Source of the DNA: Fervidobacterium sp. UBA5837
GTDB lineage: Bacteria; Thermotogota; Thermotogae; Thermotogales; Fervidobacteriaceae
Length of the DNA: 64,000 nt
Assembly (NCBI GenBank): GCA_002432805.1
Contig: DJGV01000006.1
Location: 27,050-91,049, forward strand
Direction: 5' to 3'
Both the position numbers and the translations under genes were made by a program. The notes under the pieces were generated by a model. The model had not been told where the DNA came from. It ran no database searches and saw nothing but the letters and a program-made list of their open reading frames with translations. Below, piece by piece: positions 9,066 through 17,763 of the stretch (positions are counted from its first letter, which is position 1; each line of letters opens with the position of its first letter).

Positions 9066-9122
9066 TTGACTTTCACCTTACTATGATTTATCATATAGTT
9101 GTAATTGTGAAATTTATAACGA
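9066..9122 (+). promoter_or_regulatory. promoter and Rex-like operator of the sensory hydrogenase operon
   Basis: TTGACT (9066-9071), 17-base spacer, TATCAT (9089-9094) make a sigma-A type promoter. AATTGTGAAA lies at 9103-9112, just after the -10 box, followed by ATAACG (9116-9121). The same block, AATTGTGAAA-N3-ATAACG, recurs at the hydCBA promoter. TTGTGA half-sites are typical of Rex repressor operators and a rex gene is downstream; binding by Rex is inferred. Confidence 0.6.
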
Positions 9123-9157
9123 TAAATTATTGACCTGGCAATCCAATAAGGACATGG

Positions 9158-9475
9158 ATGGTGAATAACGTGGAATCAAAGGGCGATAAGAAAAATGACC
9201 AAGCCACAACGATAAACATAAAAATCTGCCTTGGAAGTTCGTGTCATTTGAAAGGCGCATATGAGATCACACAGAAGCTGCAAGAAGTATTTGCAGGTGA
9301 CCCGAACGTTCTTTTGTCAGGTTCTCTTTGCATGAACAACTGTGCCAATGGTGTCAGCATTGAAATAAACGGTGAGTTGATTTCAAAAGTGACGGCTGAT
9401 AATTTAGACGAAACCGTCATTCACAAAGTAATGGAGAAAAAGAAACGGATGGTGAACGATGATGAAGCAAAGTGA
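9158..9475 (+). CDS. thioredoxin-like [2Fe-2S] ferredoxin protein
   Basis: 105 residues with cysteines in the NuoE/thioredoxin-like ferredoxin pattern: CLGSSC (C-x4-C) then CMNNC (C-x3-C). It closely resembles the C-terminal domain of HydA in this same locus (CLGTSC ... CLENC). Likely a small electron carrier for the following sensory hydrogenase, as in the equivalent Thermotoga maritima gene order. The start could be ATG 9158, or GTG 9170 behind GGATGGTGA. It overlaps the next gene by 17 bases. Confidence 0.85.
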   Translation: MVNNVESKGDKKNDQATTINIKICLGSSCHLKGAYEITQKLQEVFAGDPNVLLSGSLCMNNCANGVSIEINGELISKVTADNLDETVIHKVMEKKKRMVNDDEAK

Positions 9476-11108
9476 GTACATCATCTCAAATGATGCAAAC
9501 TGCAAGTACTGCTACAAATGCTTGAGAAATTGTCCGGTAAAGGCAATAAGTTTCCACGATGAAAAGTCGTTTGTCATAGAAGAAGAATGTGTACTTTGTG
9601 GCACTTGTGTCAACGTTTGTCCACAACATGCAAAGAATTACAGACGCGATCTCGATATATTTGATTCCATTGTTAAGAAGCCATTCGTATTATCAGTAGC
9701 ACCATCGGTATATGCATATTTTGATCAACCCTTTAAGGTATTTGATTTATTCAAAAGTCTTGGATGCGTTTACATCTCTGAAACTGCAGTTGGCGCACAG
9801 TTTGTCACAGATGCTTACCTCAAGCAACTTTCCAATGCAAACGGTCCACGCATCACAACATCTTGTCCTGTTATCGTTAATATCGTTGAAAAGTACTTTC
9901 CTCAGTATCTCGGGTACCTTATGCCCGTGGTCTCACCTGCGATTGCACATAGCCAATTCCTAGGATACAAATTTGGAGACCTACCAAGAGTATTCATAGG
10001 TCCATGTGTGGCAAAGAAAGAAGAACTGAAAGAATATTATAACCTTGTATTGACTTTCGAAGAGATTGAAGAATGGATTCAAAAAGAGGGAATCGATATA
10101 GACGACTACACTGAAAAGCTGCCAGATGCACCGTATCCTGAAAGAACACGCATGTACCCTGTAAGCGGTGGTATTCTCTACTCTGCGGATAAGCAAAGAC
10201 TCGAACACATTGTAGTGGAAGGTGCGGAGAATTTCATAGAATTCTTGGAAAAATTTGAACCATCCACTCACGATAAGGTAATCATCGAGGCATCTTCGTG
10301 CATTGGTGGTTGCTTAAACGGCCCTGCGATGAAGAAAGATACCAACATACTTGTAAGAAAGAATACACTGACAAGATACTTCAAGATGTTATCAGATAAT
10401 GCGGACAAAAGGATTAACACATCGAATTATGAATTGAATCTTACAAAACACTTCATTGATAAGAATGCACGAATACAGGTACCTGAAGAACAGATCAGGG
10501 AAGTTCTTCATCTCCTTGGAAAGGATGATAAGACGAAGGAACTCAACTGTACTGGGTGTGGCTACGAAACTTGCTATGAAAAAGCAAGAGCAGTCGTAAT
10601 TGGCAAGGCAGAGAAAGACATGTGCTTTGCATATCTTGTAGAGATCGTCTCTTCGGTAAGTTACAAAGTTGTTGACGAAACACCCAATGCAATTGTCATA
10701 TTCAAAGGAGAGCGTATCACATACATAAATACTGCTACCAAGGCCTTATTTGAAGGTTATAGCGATGAAAACATTTTGGAGATATGTAAAAAGGTCTATA
10801 GCAAACGCTATAAAATACATGAGTTGTACATAAACTCAAGAAAAGTGTATTTTTATCCAAAGACATTTGAATTGCCTAGTGACGGTGGTAATGTCGTACT
10901 CTTCGTCGATATCACCGAAATGGTACTACAAAAGGAAAGAATGGACGAAATAAAGCGCAAGAGTATACAAAAAATAGAGGAAGTATTGAACGACCAAATG
11001 AAGTTGGCACAGGATATTGCAGGACTACTAGGTGAGTCTATAGCTGAGACAAAATCGCACTTTTTGGAATTCAAAAACTACATGGAGGATAACGATGCTA
11101 ACTTGTGA
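9459..11108 (+). CDS. hydS: sensory-type [FeFe]-hydrogenase with PAS domain
   Basis: 549 residues. Domains: two [4Fe-4S] ferredoxin sites (Cys15/18/21/25 and 44/47/50/54); an H-cluster domain with ligand cysteines 136, 183, 281 and 285; an extra four-cysteine site (364, 367, 372, 389); and a C-terminal PAS-like domain (about 395-500) ending in a charged helix. The H-cluster loops are degenerate: TTSCP instead of TSCCPGW, so the proton-relay Cys is Ser135, and GPCVAKK instead of MPCTAKK. These traits match HydS/group C sensory hydrogenases rather than catalytic ones. The neighbouring phosphatase gene supports a signalling role. The in-cell activity is unknown. Confidence 0.88.
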   Translation: MMKQSEYIISNDANCKYCYKCLRNCPVKAISFHDEKSFVIEEECVLCGTCVNVCPQHAKNYRRDLDIFDSIVKKPFVLSVAPSVYAYFDQPFKVFDLFKSLGCVYISETAVGAQFVTDAYLKQLSNANGPRITTSCPVIVNIVEKYFPQYLGYLMPVVSPAIAHSQFLGYKFGDLPRVFIGPCVAKKEELKEYYNLVLTFEEIEEWIQKEGIDIDDYTEKLPDAPYPERTRMYPVSGGILYSADKQRLEHIVVEGAENFIEFLEKFEPSTHDKVIIEASSCIGGCLNGPAMKKDTNILVRKNTLTRYFKMLSDNADKRINTSNYELNLTKHFIDKNARIQVPEEQIREVLHLLGKDDKTKELNCTGCGYETCYEKARAVVIGKAEKDMCFAYLVEIVSSVSYKVVDETPNAIVIFKGERITYINTATKALFEGYSDENILEICKKVYSKRYKIHELYINSRKVYFYPKTFELPSDGGNVVLFVDITEMVLQKERMDEIKRKSIQKIEEVLNDQMKLAQDIAGLLGESIAETKSHFLEFKNYMEDNDANL

Positions 11109-12234
11109 GATTCATTATGCACAGAAGAACAAAGCTGGTGAGTCTGTCTGTGGAGATACAACCAAGATAAAGAAAAGCGAAGGCAAGACCGTCGTAAGTA
11201 TATCGGATGGATTAGGCAGTGGCGTAAAAGCGAGTATCTTATCCACACTAACGGCATCAATGGCAACCACTATGGTCTTCGACGGCGTGCCCATATCAGA
11301 AGTCTTTCAATCCATCATCTCCACACTTCCAACATGCAAAGTTAGGGGCATCAGCTATGCAACACTTGCCACCTGTTTGATAGACTATGTAACAGAAAAG
11401 TGCACGATATATGAGTACGACTTTCCCGTTGTACTCATATATCGCGACGGAAAATTCATAGATTACGAAAAAAGCTTCAAAGACATCCAAGGCAGAAAAG
11501 TCTCAGAAATGAATACAAACGTAAAAACAGGTGACATCATCTTTCTCATGACAGATGGTATATCACAAGCAGGCATGGGAACGAGCAGATACCCATTCGG
11601 ATTCGGAGTAGAAAATATCGTCAAAGAGCTTAACAACTTATTAGCCAATAAAATAGATTTGCCTAGCATCACAAATCATCTCATAAAATTAGCAGAAACG
11701 CTCGATTACAAAACAAAAGGTGACGATGCAACTGTATGTGCCATCAAAATCAGAGAGAAACGACTTGTAACGATCATGGTTGGACCACCTGAAAAGAAAG
11801 AAAATGATGAACAGATAGTGAAGAGACTCATAGAATCAGAAGGAAAGAAAGTTATCTGTGGTGGTACAACTAGTCAAATAGCAGAAAAGGTGCTCAACAA
11901 AAAAGTTGAAATCGACTTTGCGAGCATCTCTCAAATTTCTCCTCCCGTCGGATATATGGATGGAGTAGATTTAGTCACTGAAGGTATAATCACACTCACA
12001 CAAGTTTTCAGATTCTGCGAAGGTCAATCAAATGAACTTGGTATTGGCGCACAAAGAATCGTAGATATGCTCAACGAAGCAGATGTGGTCAATTTCCTTG
12101 TCGGTAGAGCAATAAACCCAGCTCACCAAAACCCACTGTTCGTCCACGACATATCACTGAAATTCAGATTGATATACGACATATCCAAGATACTCGAAAA
12201 AATGGGCAAGATTGTGAATATAGAATACTATTGA
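11095..12234 (+). CDS. PP2C/SpoIIE-type serine phosphatase
   Basis: 379 residues. Residues about 1-220 form a PP2C/SpoIIE phosphatase fold: GESVCGDTTKI, ISDGLGSGVKAS, LMTDGISQAG and KGDDATVCAIKI carry the metal-binding Asp residues. Residues about 225-379 form a second domain that I do not recognise. It overlaps hydS by 14 bases, so the two are translated together. In Thermotogales and Clostridia this pairing goes with sensory [FeFe]-hydrogenases, suggesting that the PAS-hydrogenase controls dephosphorylation of a target protein. The target is not visible here. Confidence 0.85.
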   Translation: MLTCEIHYAQKNKAGESVCGDTTKIKKSEGKTVVSISDGLGSGVKASILSTLTASMATTMVFDGVPISEVFQSIISTLPTCKVRGISYATLATCLIDYVTEKCTIYEYDFPVVLIYRDGKFIDYEKSFKDIQGRKVSEMNTNVKTGDIIFLMTDGISQAGMGTSRYPFGFGVENIVKELNNLLANKIDLPSITNHLIKLAETLDYKTKGDDATVCAIKIREKRLVTIMVGPPEKKENDEQIVKRLIESEGKKVICGGTTSQIAEKVLNKKVEIDFASISQISPPVGYMDGVDLVTEGIITLTQVFRFCEGQSNELGIGAQRIVDMLNEADVVNFLVGRAINPAHQNPLFVHDISLKFRLIYDISKILEKMGKIVNIEYY

Positions 12235-12376
12235 AATATCTCTGATGAAATATCTCTGATACGTTTCGAATCTACTTCTAACCAATTCCTAGATACTTTT
12301 GGCAATACGCAATAACAATCTGCGAATTTACCACAATCTAAAACATTTCTTTCGTGAAAAAAATCTAAATTATCTA

Positions 12377-12439
12377 TTGACATTTCCCAGTTTCTATTCT
12401 ATTATAATTGTGAAAAGAATAACGTGATATTATTCACAA
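12377..12439 (+). promoter_or_regulatory. hydCBA promoter with Rex-like operator
   Basis: TTGACA (12377-12382), 17 bases, TATTAT (12400-12405), with TATAAT also overlapping at 12403. TTGTGAA (12408-12414) and its exact inverted copy TTCACAA (12433-12439) follow immediately, 18 bases apart. Position over the transcription start suits repression. Rex is encoded at the end of this operon, so autoregulation is likely but inferred. Confidence 0.7.
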
Positions 12440-12515
12440 CATACTAATCAATAGATAAAACTTTCAACTTGAGTGACGAATTGTTGGTTTGAAGAATATA
12501 TTTGGAGGTGTGGCG

Positions 12516-12992
12516 ATGCTTACAAGAAGCTTTGATAAGGTCGAAGACATTTTGGAAAAATATGGCTACAGGAAAGAGATGCTCATCAAGATCCTCCTCG
12601 AGATTCAGCACGAATACAGACATATACCAAGGGAAGTTGTGAACTATATAGGTGTAGCACTTGGCATACCACCAGCAAAGATATATGGTGTCATTACGTT
12701 TTACTCACAGTTCTCACTCAATCCAAAAGGCGAGTATACGATCATGATATGCGACGGTACAGCTTGCCACATGGAGGGTTCCATGAATCTTGTCAAGGTT
12801 ATAGAAGAGGAGATCGGAATAAGGCCAGGCGAAGTAACACAAGATCTGAAATTCAGTCTTGATAAGGTCGGATGCCTCGGTGCGTGTGCGCTTGCACCAG
12901 CTATGGTTATAAATGGTGAGGTATATGGAAAACTTACCCCGGACAAGGTTAGAGAGATACTCAGAAATATCAAAGAAAGGAAGGCTGAGTGA
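12516..12992 (+). CDS. hydC: bifurcating [FeFe]-hydrogenase gamma subunit (NuoE-like)
   Basis: 158 residues, NuoE-like with one [2Fe-2S] site: CDGTAC (C-x4-C) and CLGAC (C-x3-C). It shuttles electrons in the trimeric HydABC complex, which couples NADH and reduced ferredoxin oxidation to H2 formation. Start: an in-frame TTG at 12489 exists, but GGAGGTG lies inside that reading, so ATG 12516 is right. GTGA overlap or a short gap joins it to hydB. Confidence 0.93.
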   Translation: MLTRSFDKVEDILEKYGYRKEMLIKILLEIQHEYRHIPREVVNYIGVALGIPPAKIYGVITFYSQFSLNPKGEYTIMICDGTACHMEGSMNLVKVIEEEIGIRPGEVTQDLKFSLDKVGCLGACALAPAMVINGEVYGKLTPDKVREILRNIKERKAE

Positions 12993-14890
12993 ATATGACA
13001 ACTACAACAGAAAAGAGATTTGACAACGCACAAGAGATAATTAAATATATAGATGCACTCAAGGCAAAAAAAGAGAAGAAGCTTCAGAAGAAATCAATAT
13101 ATGTCTGTGTTGGTACTGGTTGTACCGCGAGCGGTTCTAGAAAGGTGTATGCAAAATTCGTTGATGTGATAAAGCAAAAGGGTTTGGACGTAGCTATTGA
13201 AAAGATAGACGATGATGACGAACCAGTGAAAAGAACCGGTTGTTGTGGTTTGTGCTCGCTTGGACCGCTTGTAAAGGTTATGCCCAGTGGAATCACATAC
13301 AGCCATGTTACAGTTGATGACGTTGAAGAGATAGTTGAAAAAACACTTGTCAACGGAGAATCAATAGAGAGATTGCTGCTCACAGACCCGATCAGTCATC
13401 AAAAGGTTGAAAGGCTCGAGGATGCCACATTTTTCAAAAATCAAACTTTTTACATAATGAATGAAATAGGAAAGAGCGAGTGCGAGAGTATAGAAGACTA
13501 CATGGCACGCGGCGGATATTTGTCGCTTGCAAAGGTCCTTTCGATGGACAGAAAAGAGATAATAGAGATAATCAAAGCTTCTGGTTTACGTGGTCGTGGT
13601 GGCGGAGGATTCCCAACAGGTCTTAAATGGGAAGCGGCTTACAACAGCAAAGGTGATATAAAATACATCGTTTGTAATGCCGATGAAGGTGACCCAGGAG
13701 CATTCATGAACAGGACTTTGCTTGAAAGAGATCCGCATTCCGTCTTGGAAGGTATGATAATAGCAGCGTATGCGATAGGTGCACAGGAAGGCTATGCGTA
13801 CATAAGGGCAGAATATCCAATCGCAGTCGAGATGTTCAACAAGGCTATTGAATCTGCAAAAGAATACGGATTGCTTGGCGATAACATACTCGGTACCGAT
13901 TTCTCACTTGACATACACGTAAAGGAAGGCGCAGGTGCGTTTGTTTGTGGAGAGGAAACAGCGTTACTCTCTTCTATTGAAGGTAAACGAGGTACTCCAA
14001 GGCCAAGGCCACCATTCCCAGCTCAAGCGGGCCTTTGGGGAAAACCGACACTCATCAACAATGTTGAGACTTATGGAAATGTTGCGAAGATATTAAGAGA
14101 TGGTGTGGAAAGCTATAGGACAAGAGGTGTACAAAAATCACCTGGCACAAAGATGTTTTCTGTTACAGGTCCACTCAATCTAACCGGAATCATAGAAGTA
14201 CAATTCGGTACAACGTTGAGATACATACTTGAAAATATCTGTGGTGGCACATCGAATGGTCGCAGGATAAAAGCAATTCAGATAGGTGGTCCATCTGGTG
14301 CATGTCTGCCGGAAGAACTTTTTGATTTGCCTCTTGACTATGATACGTTAAAATCCGTTGGTGCGATGGTTGGTTCTGGCGGTATCGTTGCTATCACAGA
14401 CGACAGATGTATGGTTGAAGTTGCAAGATTCTTCCTTGACTTTACAAAACGTGAGTCTTGTGGAAAGTGCGTACCATGTAGAGAAGGTACGATGCAAGCA
14501 TACAACATTCTCGAAAAATTCACACAGGGTAAGGCGACATATGAAGACCTTGAAACACTCGAATACGTTTCTGAAATAGTTAGAACAGCATCGTTGTGTG
14601 GACTTGGTAAGACAGCACCAAATCCAATCGTAAGTACTCTGAAATACTTCAAAGAAGAATACATAGAGCACATAGAAGGAAAATGTCCAAGCGGTATGTG
14701 TACTGCATTCAAGAAATATATTATCTCACCAGAGAAGTGTAAGAGTTGCAGCTTATGTGCAAGAAGCTGTCCGAACGGCGCAATAAGTGGAGAACGTGGT
14801 AAGCCTTACGTTATAGATCAAGACAAGTGCGTTAAATGTGGCCTCTGTGTCACAAAGTGTAAGTTCGGCGCAATAGAACTTGTCGGTTGA
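12989..14890 (+). CDS. hydB: bifurcating [FeFe]-hydrogenase beta subunit (NuoF-like)
   Basis: 633 residues. An N-terminal thioredoxin-like [2Fe-2S] domain (CVGTGC, CCGLC) is followed by the NuoF FMN/NADH domain (GLRGRGGGGFPTG, CNADEGDPGAF, GAGAFVCGEETALL), the SLBB region, a [4Fe-4S] site (SCGKCVPCREG) and two C-terminal ferredoxin clusters (CKSCSLCARSC, CVKCGLCVTKC). This subunit binds NADH and is the proposed bifurcation site. The start is either GTG 12989 (overlapping the hydC stop) or ATG 12995; AAGGAAGG precedes both. Confidence 0.95.
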   Translation: MNMTTTTEKRFDNAQEIIKYIDALKAKKEKKLQKKSIYVCVGTGCTASGSRKVYAKFVDVIKQKGLDVAIEKIDDDDEPVKRTGCCGLCSLGPLVKVMPSGITYSHVTVDDVEEIVEKTLVNGESIERLLLTDPISHQKVERLEDATFFKNQTFYIMNEIGKSECESIEDYMARGGYLSLAKVLSMDRKEIIEIIKASGLRGRGGGGFPTGLKWEAAYNSKGDIKYIVCNADEGDPGAFMNRTLLERDPHSVLEGMIIAAYAIGAQEGYAYIRAEYPIAVEMFNKAIESAKEYGLLGDNILGTDFSLDIHVKEGAGAFVCGEETALLSSIEGKRGTPRPRPPFPAQAGLWGKPTLINNVETYGNVAKILRDGVESYRTRGVQKSPGTKMFSVTGPLNLTGIIEVQFGTTLRYILENICGGTSNGRRIKAIQIGGPSGACLPEELFDLPLDYDTLKSVGAMVGSGGIVAITDDRCMVEVARFFLDFTKRESCGKCVPCREGTMQAYNILEKFTQGKATYEDLETLEYVSEIVRTASLCGLGKTAPNPIVSTLKYFKEEYIEHIEGKCPSGMCTAFKKYIISPEKCKSCSLCARSCPNGAISGERGKPYVIDQDKCVKCGLCVTKCKFGAIELVG

Positions 14891-14911
14891 CCTTTGGGAG
14901 GGTGATAGCAT

Positions 14912-16915
14912 ATGAAAATAAACGTCAATGGAAAACAAGTAGAAATAAAAGATGATGCAAAAAACATCATGGAAGCTTTGAGAGAAATAGGTATAGAGAT
15001 ACCAAATCTGTGTTATCTTTCTGAAACATCGGTATATGGCGCATGTAGAATGTGTCTTGTTGAAGTCGATGGAAAAGAAATAGTCACATCTTGTACGCTT
15101 GCACCAAGAGAAGGAATGAGTATAAGGACACATACACCAAAGATATACGAAATGAGAAAGGGTATTTTGCAACTTCTACTTGCCTCTCACGACGGTGATT
15201 GTACAACTTGTGAGATGAACGGAAAGTGCAAATTGCAAAGATATGCTCGAGATTTTGGACTGACAACAAATAGATTTGCAACAGTCTCCAAGAAGACAAT
15301 CACAGACAATTCATCGATCATTGTCAGAGATAACGCAAAGTGTATACTTTGTGGAGATTGTGTAAGGGCTTGTGAAGAACTGCAAACAGTTTCTGCGATA
15401 GATTTTGCATATAGAGGATTTGATACGCAAGTTGTACCGTCTTTTGAAGAGAAGATCGAAAATACTGAATGTGTCTTCTGCGGTCAATGCGTCGCATACT
15501 GTCCAACAGGTGCACTTGCGATAAGGAACGATGTCGATAAAGTATACAAAGCAATCGAAGATGGTAAATACGTTATAGGTATGATTGCACCAGCAGTTAG
15601 GGCATCACTTCAAGAAGAATTTGGACTGGAAGATGACATAGCAATGGCAGGGAGAATGGTCTCTGTGCTAAAGATGATAGGGTTCAAGAAAGTCTTCGAC
15701 GTAGCCTTCTCTGCAGACCTTGTTGCATATGAAGAGGCACATGAATTCTTGGAAAGACTTGAAAAGAATGAAAGATTGCCACAATTCACATCTTGCTGCC
15801 CTGGTTGGGTGAAATTCGCAGAACAGTACTATCCAGAATATGTACCGCATCTATCGAGTGTAAAATCACCACAGATGGCGCTTGGTGCAGTGATAAAGAA
15901 ATACTACGCGAAAGAGATCGGTGTAGCCGAAGATATAATACTTGTATCGGTCATGCCCTGTACTGCTAAAAAATTTGAGGCAGAGAGAGAAGAATTCAAC
16001 GGTGATGTAGATATTGTTCTTACAACTAGGGAATTGGTAAAGGTCTTCAAATCAACAGGGATGGATATAAAGATGGTAGAACCAGAACCGTTTGACAGAC
16101 CGTTTGGACTTTCTTCTCAGTCTGGATTGAGCTTCGGTAAAACAGGTGGTGTACTTGGCAGTGTTATAGAAGTTATTGCAGACAAGGCAGCTGTTAAGAA
16201 TGTAAACACTAAGCAAATCTCAGAAGGAACAAACCTTACAGAAATTGAATTAGAAAACGGTAGAATAGTCAGAGGCATAGCGGTATTCGGACTCGGTAAC
16301 GTCAGAAAAGTAGTAGACAAACTAAAAAATGGCGAGCTCCAAGCAGACGTTGTAGAAGTCATGGCATGTAACTACGGTTGTATAGGTGGAGGCGGTCAGC
16401 CTTACCCAAATGATGTTAGGACCAGAGCAAGAAGGGCAAGTATACTTAGAGAAACGCAGAGTGTCGATGTGCTCATTTCTCCAACTGAAAATTTCCACAT
16501 GAGGCAACTGTACGAAAAGTACTTTGGCGCTCCATTAAGCCACGAGGCACACGAAACGCTACACACTGAGTACAAACACAGAAGAAGAATACAACAAGAG
16601 GAGATCGATATACTCCCATTACCAACCGATGACGAGGAAAAGATAGAAATTAGTGTGTGTTTAGGCACATCTTGTTATACGAAAGGCTCATATGAAATAC
16701 TTGAAAAACTCATAGCACTATCAAACAACGAAGAATGGGCAAAGAACTTGGAAATAAAGGGCACATTCTGCCTAGAGAATTGCGGTAAAGCACCAAATGT
16801 CTTGATTAATGATAGAATAGTAGGTGAGGCAACAATAGAAAAGATAAAAGAGGTGGCGCTTAGTGAAATCAGAGAAAAGCAAGGAGATACTGAAATTTCC
16901 AAAAGCAACCTTTGA
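14912..16915 (+). CDS. hydA: bifurcating [FeFe]-hydrogenase alpha (catalytic) subunit
   Basis: 667 residues. Order: plant-type [2Fe-2S] (Cys34/45/48/61), His-ligated [4Fe-4S] (HDGDCTTCEMNGKC), two [4Fe-4S] (Cys144-154 and Cys187-198), the H-cluster domain and a C-terminal thioredoxin-like [2Fe-2S] (Cys583/588/620/624). H-cluster ligands are Cys296 (TSCCPGW), 350 (MPCTAKK), 486 and 490 (MACNYGCIGGGGQP), all intact, so this is the catalytic subunit. ATG behind GGGAGGGTGA. The last 53 bases overlap rex in another frame. Confidence 0.96.
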   Translation: MKINVNGKQVEIKDDAKNIMEALREIGIEIPNLCYLSETSVYGACRMCLVEVDGKEIVTSCTLAPREGMSIRTHTPKIYEMRKGILQLLLASHDGDCTTCEMNGKCKLQRYARDFGLTTNRFATVSKKTITDNSSIIVRDNAKCILCGDCVRACEELQTVSAIDFAYRGFDTQVVPSFEEKIENTECVFCGQCVAYCPTGALAIRNDVDKVYKAIEDGKYVIGMIAPAVRASLQEEFGLEDDIAMAGRMVSVLKMIGFKKVFDVAFSADLVAYEEAHEFLERLEKNERLPQFTSCCPGWVKFAEQYYPEYVPHLSSVKSPQMALGAVIKKYYAKEIGVAEDIILVSVMPCTAKKFEAEREEFNGDVDIVLTTRELVKVFKSTGMDIKMVEPEPFDRPFGLSSQSGLSFGKTGGVLGSVIEVIADKAAVKNVNTKQISEGTNLTEIELENGRIVRGIAVFGLGNVRKVVDKLKNGELQADVVEVMACNYGCIGGGGQPYPNDVRTRARRASILRETQSVDVLISPTENFHMRQLYEKYFGAPLSHEAHETLHTEYKHRRRIQQEEIDILPLPTDDEEKIEISVCLGTSCYTKGSYEILEKLIALSNNEEWAKNLEIKGTFCLENCGKAPNVLINDRIVGEATIEKIKEVALSEIREKQGDTEISKSNL

Positions 16916-17540
16916 ACGCCTTAAACAATACCATGCGCTCTTAACACAACTGGAGATCGAACAAAAGCAACGATACATTCTTTCAGAAGAAATAGCTGAG
17001 ATGCTCAAGATCACACCGGAACAGGTAAGAAAAGATTTCTCGTATTTGAAGACATCGGGAAAGCCGAAAGTGGGATACAATATTTCAGAATTACTCGCAG
17101 AACTTGACGAACTTTTTGGAATAAAAGCGAATGACAACATAATTATAGTAGGTGCAGGAAATCTTGGAAGTGCACTTGCAAATTACAAAGGATTTCAAAA
17201 CATCGGAGCGCGTGTAGTTGCCATATTCGATAAGGACCAAGAGAAAGTTGGCAAGATGGTTGGAGAACTCATGGTCCTCCCGTTGAAAGACATACCAAGG
17301 GTTGTGCGGAGATTCCACGTTAGAACTGTAGCAATTTGCGTCCCTGAAGACGCCGCTCAGCAAGTTGCAGACTTATTGGTTGCATACGGGATAAAAGCAA
17401 TTTGGAACTTCTCTACGAGAATACTTGATGTACCAAATGATGTCATAGTTCAAAATGAAGATATAACTAGGGGCCTGCTCAGCATTAAACATATGCTTGC
17501 AGAGTCTGAAAAGAGAAAATACGAAAATTCAGAAGTCTGA
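16863..17540 (+). CDS. rex: redox-sensing transcriptional repressor Rex
   Basis: 225 residues: an N-terminal winged-helix domain (about 10-75; ILSEEIAEMLKITPEQVRKDFSYL) and a Rossmann NAD(H) domain with GAGNLGSALANY. Rex proteins leave DNA when the NADH/NAD+ ratio rises. GTG start at 16863 behind GAGGTGG, inside the 3' end of hydA, so expression is tied to the hydrogenase. The same order, hydCBA-rex, is known in Thermotoga. TTGTGAAA motifs upstream of this and two other hydrogenase operons are its probable targets. Confidence 0.94.
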   Translation: MKSEKSKEILKFPKATFERLKQYHALLTQLEIEQKQRYILSEEIAEMLKITPEQVRKDFSYLKTSGKPKVGYNISELLAELDELFGIKANDNIIIVGAGNLGSALANYKGFQNIGARVVAIFDKDQEKVGKMVGELMVLPLKDIPRVVRRFHVRTVAICVPEDAAQQVADLLVAYGIKAIWNFSTRILDVPNDVIVQNEDITRGLLSIKHMLAESEKRKYENSEV

Positions 17541-17679
17541 AGACAAGCACAAATCACTTAAAGTAAGATCGCATTTTGCGATGAGAAAGCAATAAAGACA
17601 GTATACTAAAGCAGTATAGCAGAAAACTAATCGAAAGGCATCATCCAAATATCTACATATATACATATATATACATATA

Positions 17680-17757
17680 GTGAGGAAAGACCTCACAGCG
17701 GCCACCACACCTTCCCGCCCCGGTTCACCACCGGGGACTTTTTTGTCGAGAAGGTGT
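17680..17757 (+). terminator. structured terminator region between rex and pyrBI
   Basis: First hairpin GTGAGG/CCTCAC (17680-17685 with 17691-17696). Second hairpin CCCCGGT/ACCGGGG (17718-17724 with 17730-17736), followed by TTTTTT (17739-17744), a good terminator for the hyd-rex operon. ACACCTTC (17707-17714) and GAAGGTGT (17750-17757) could form an outer helix around the terminator. The upstream part (17655-17679) is a run of ATACATAT-like repeats. The outer helix has no known function. Confidence 0.8.
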
Positions 17758-17763
17758 CACTGG

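Noticed and set aside
12232..12259. Tandem 14-base repeat TGAAATATCTCTGA
   Set aside because: Only two copies, the first containing a stop codon; probably a small slippage duplication.
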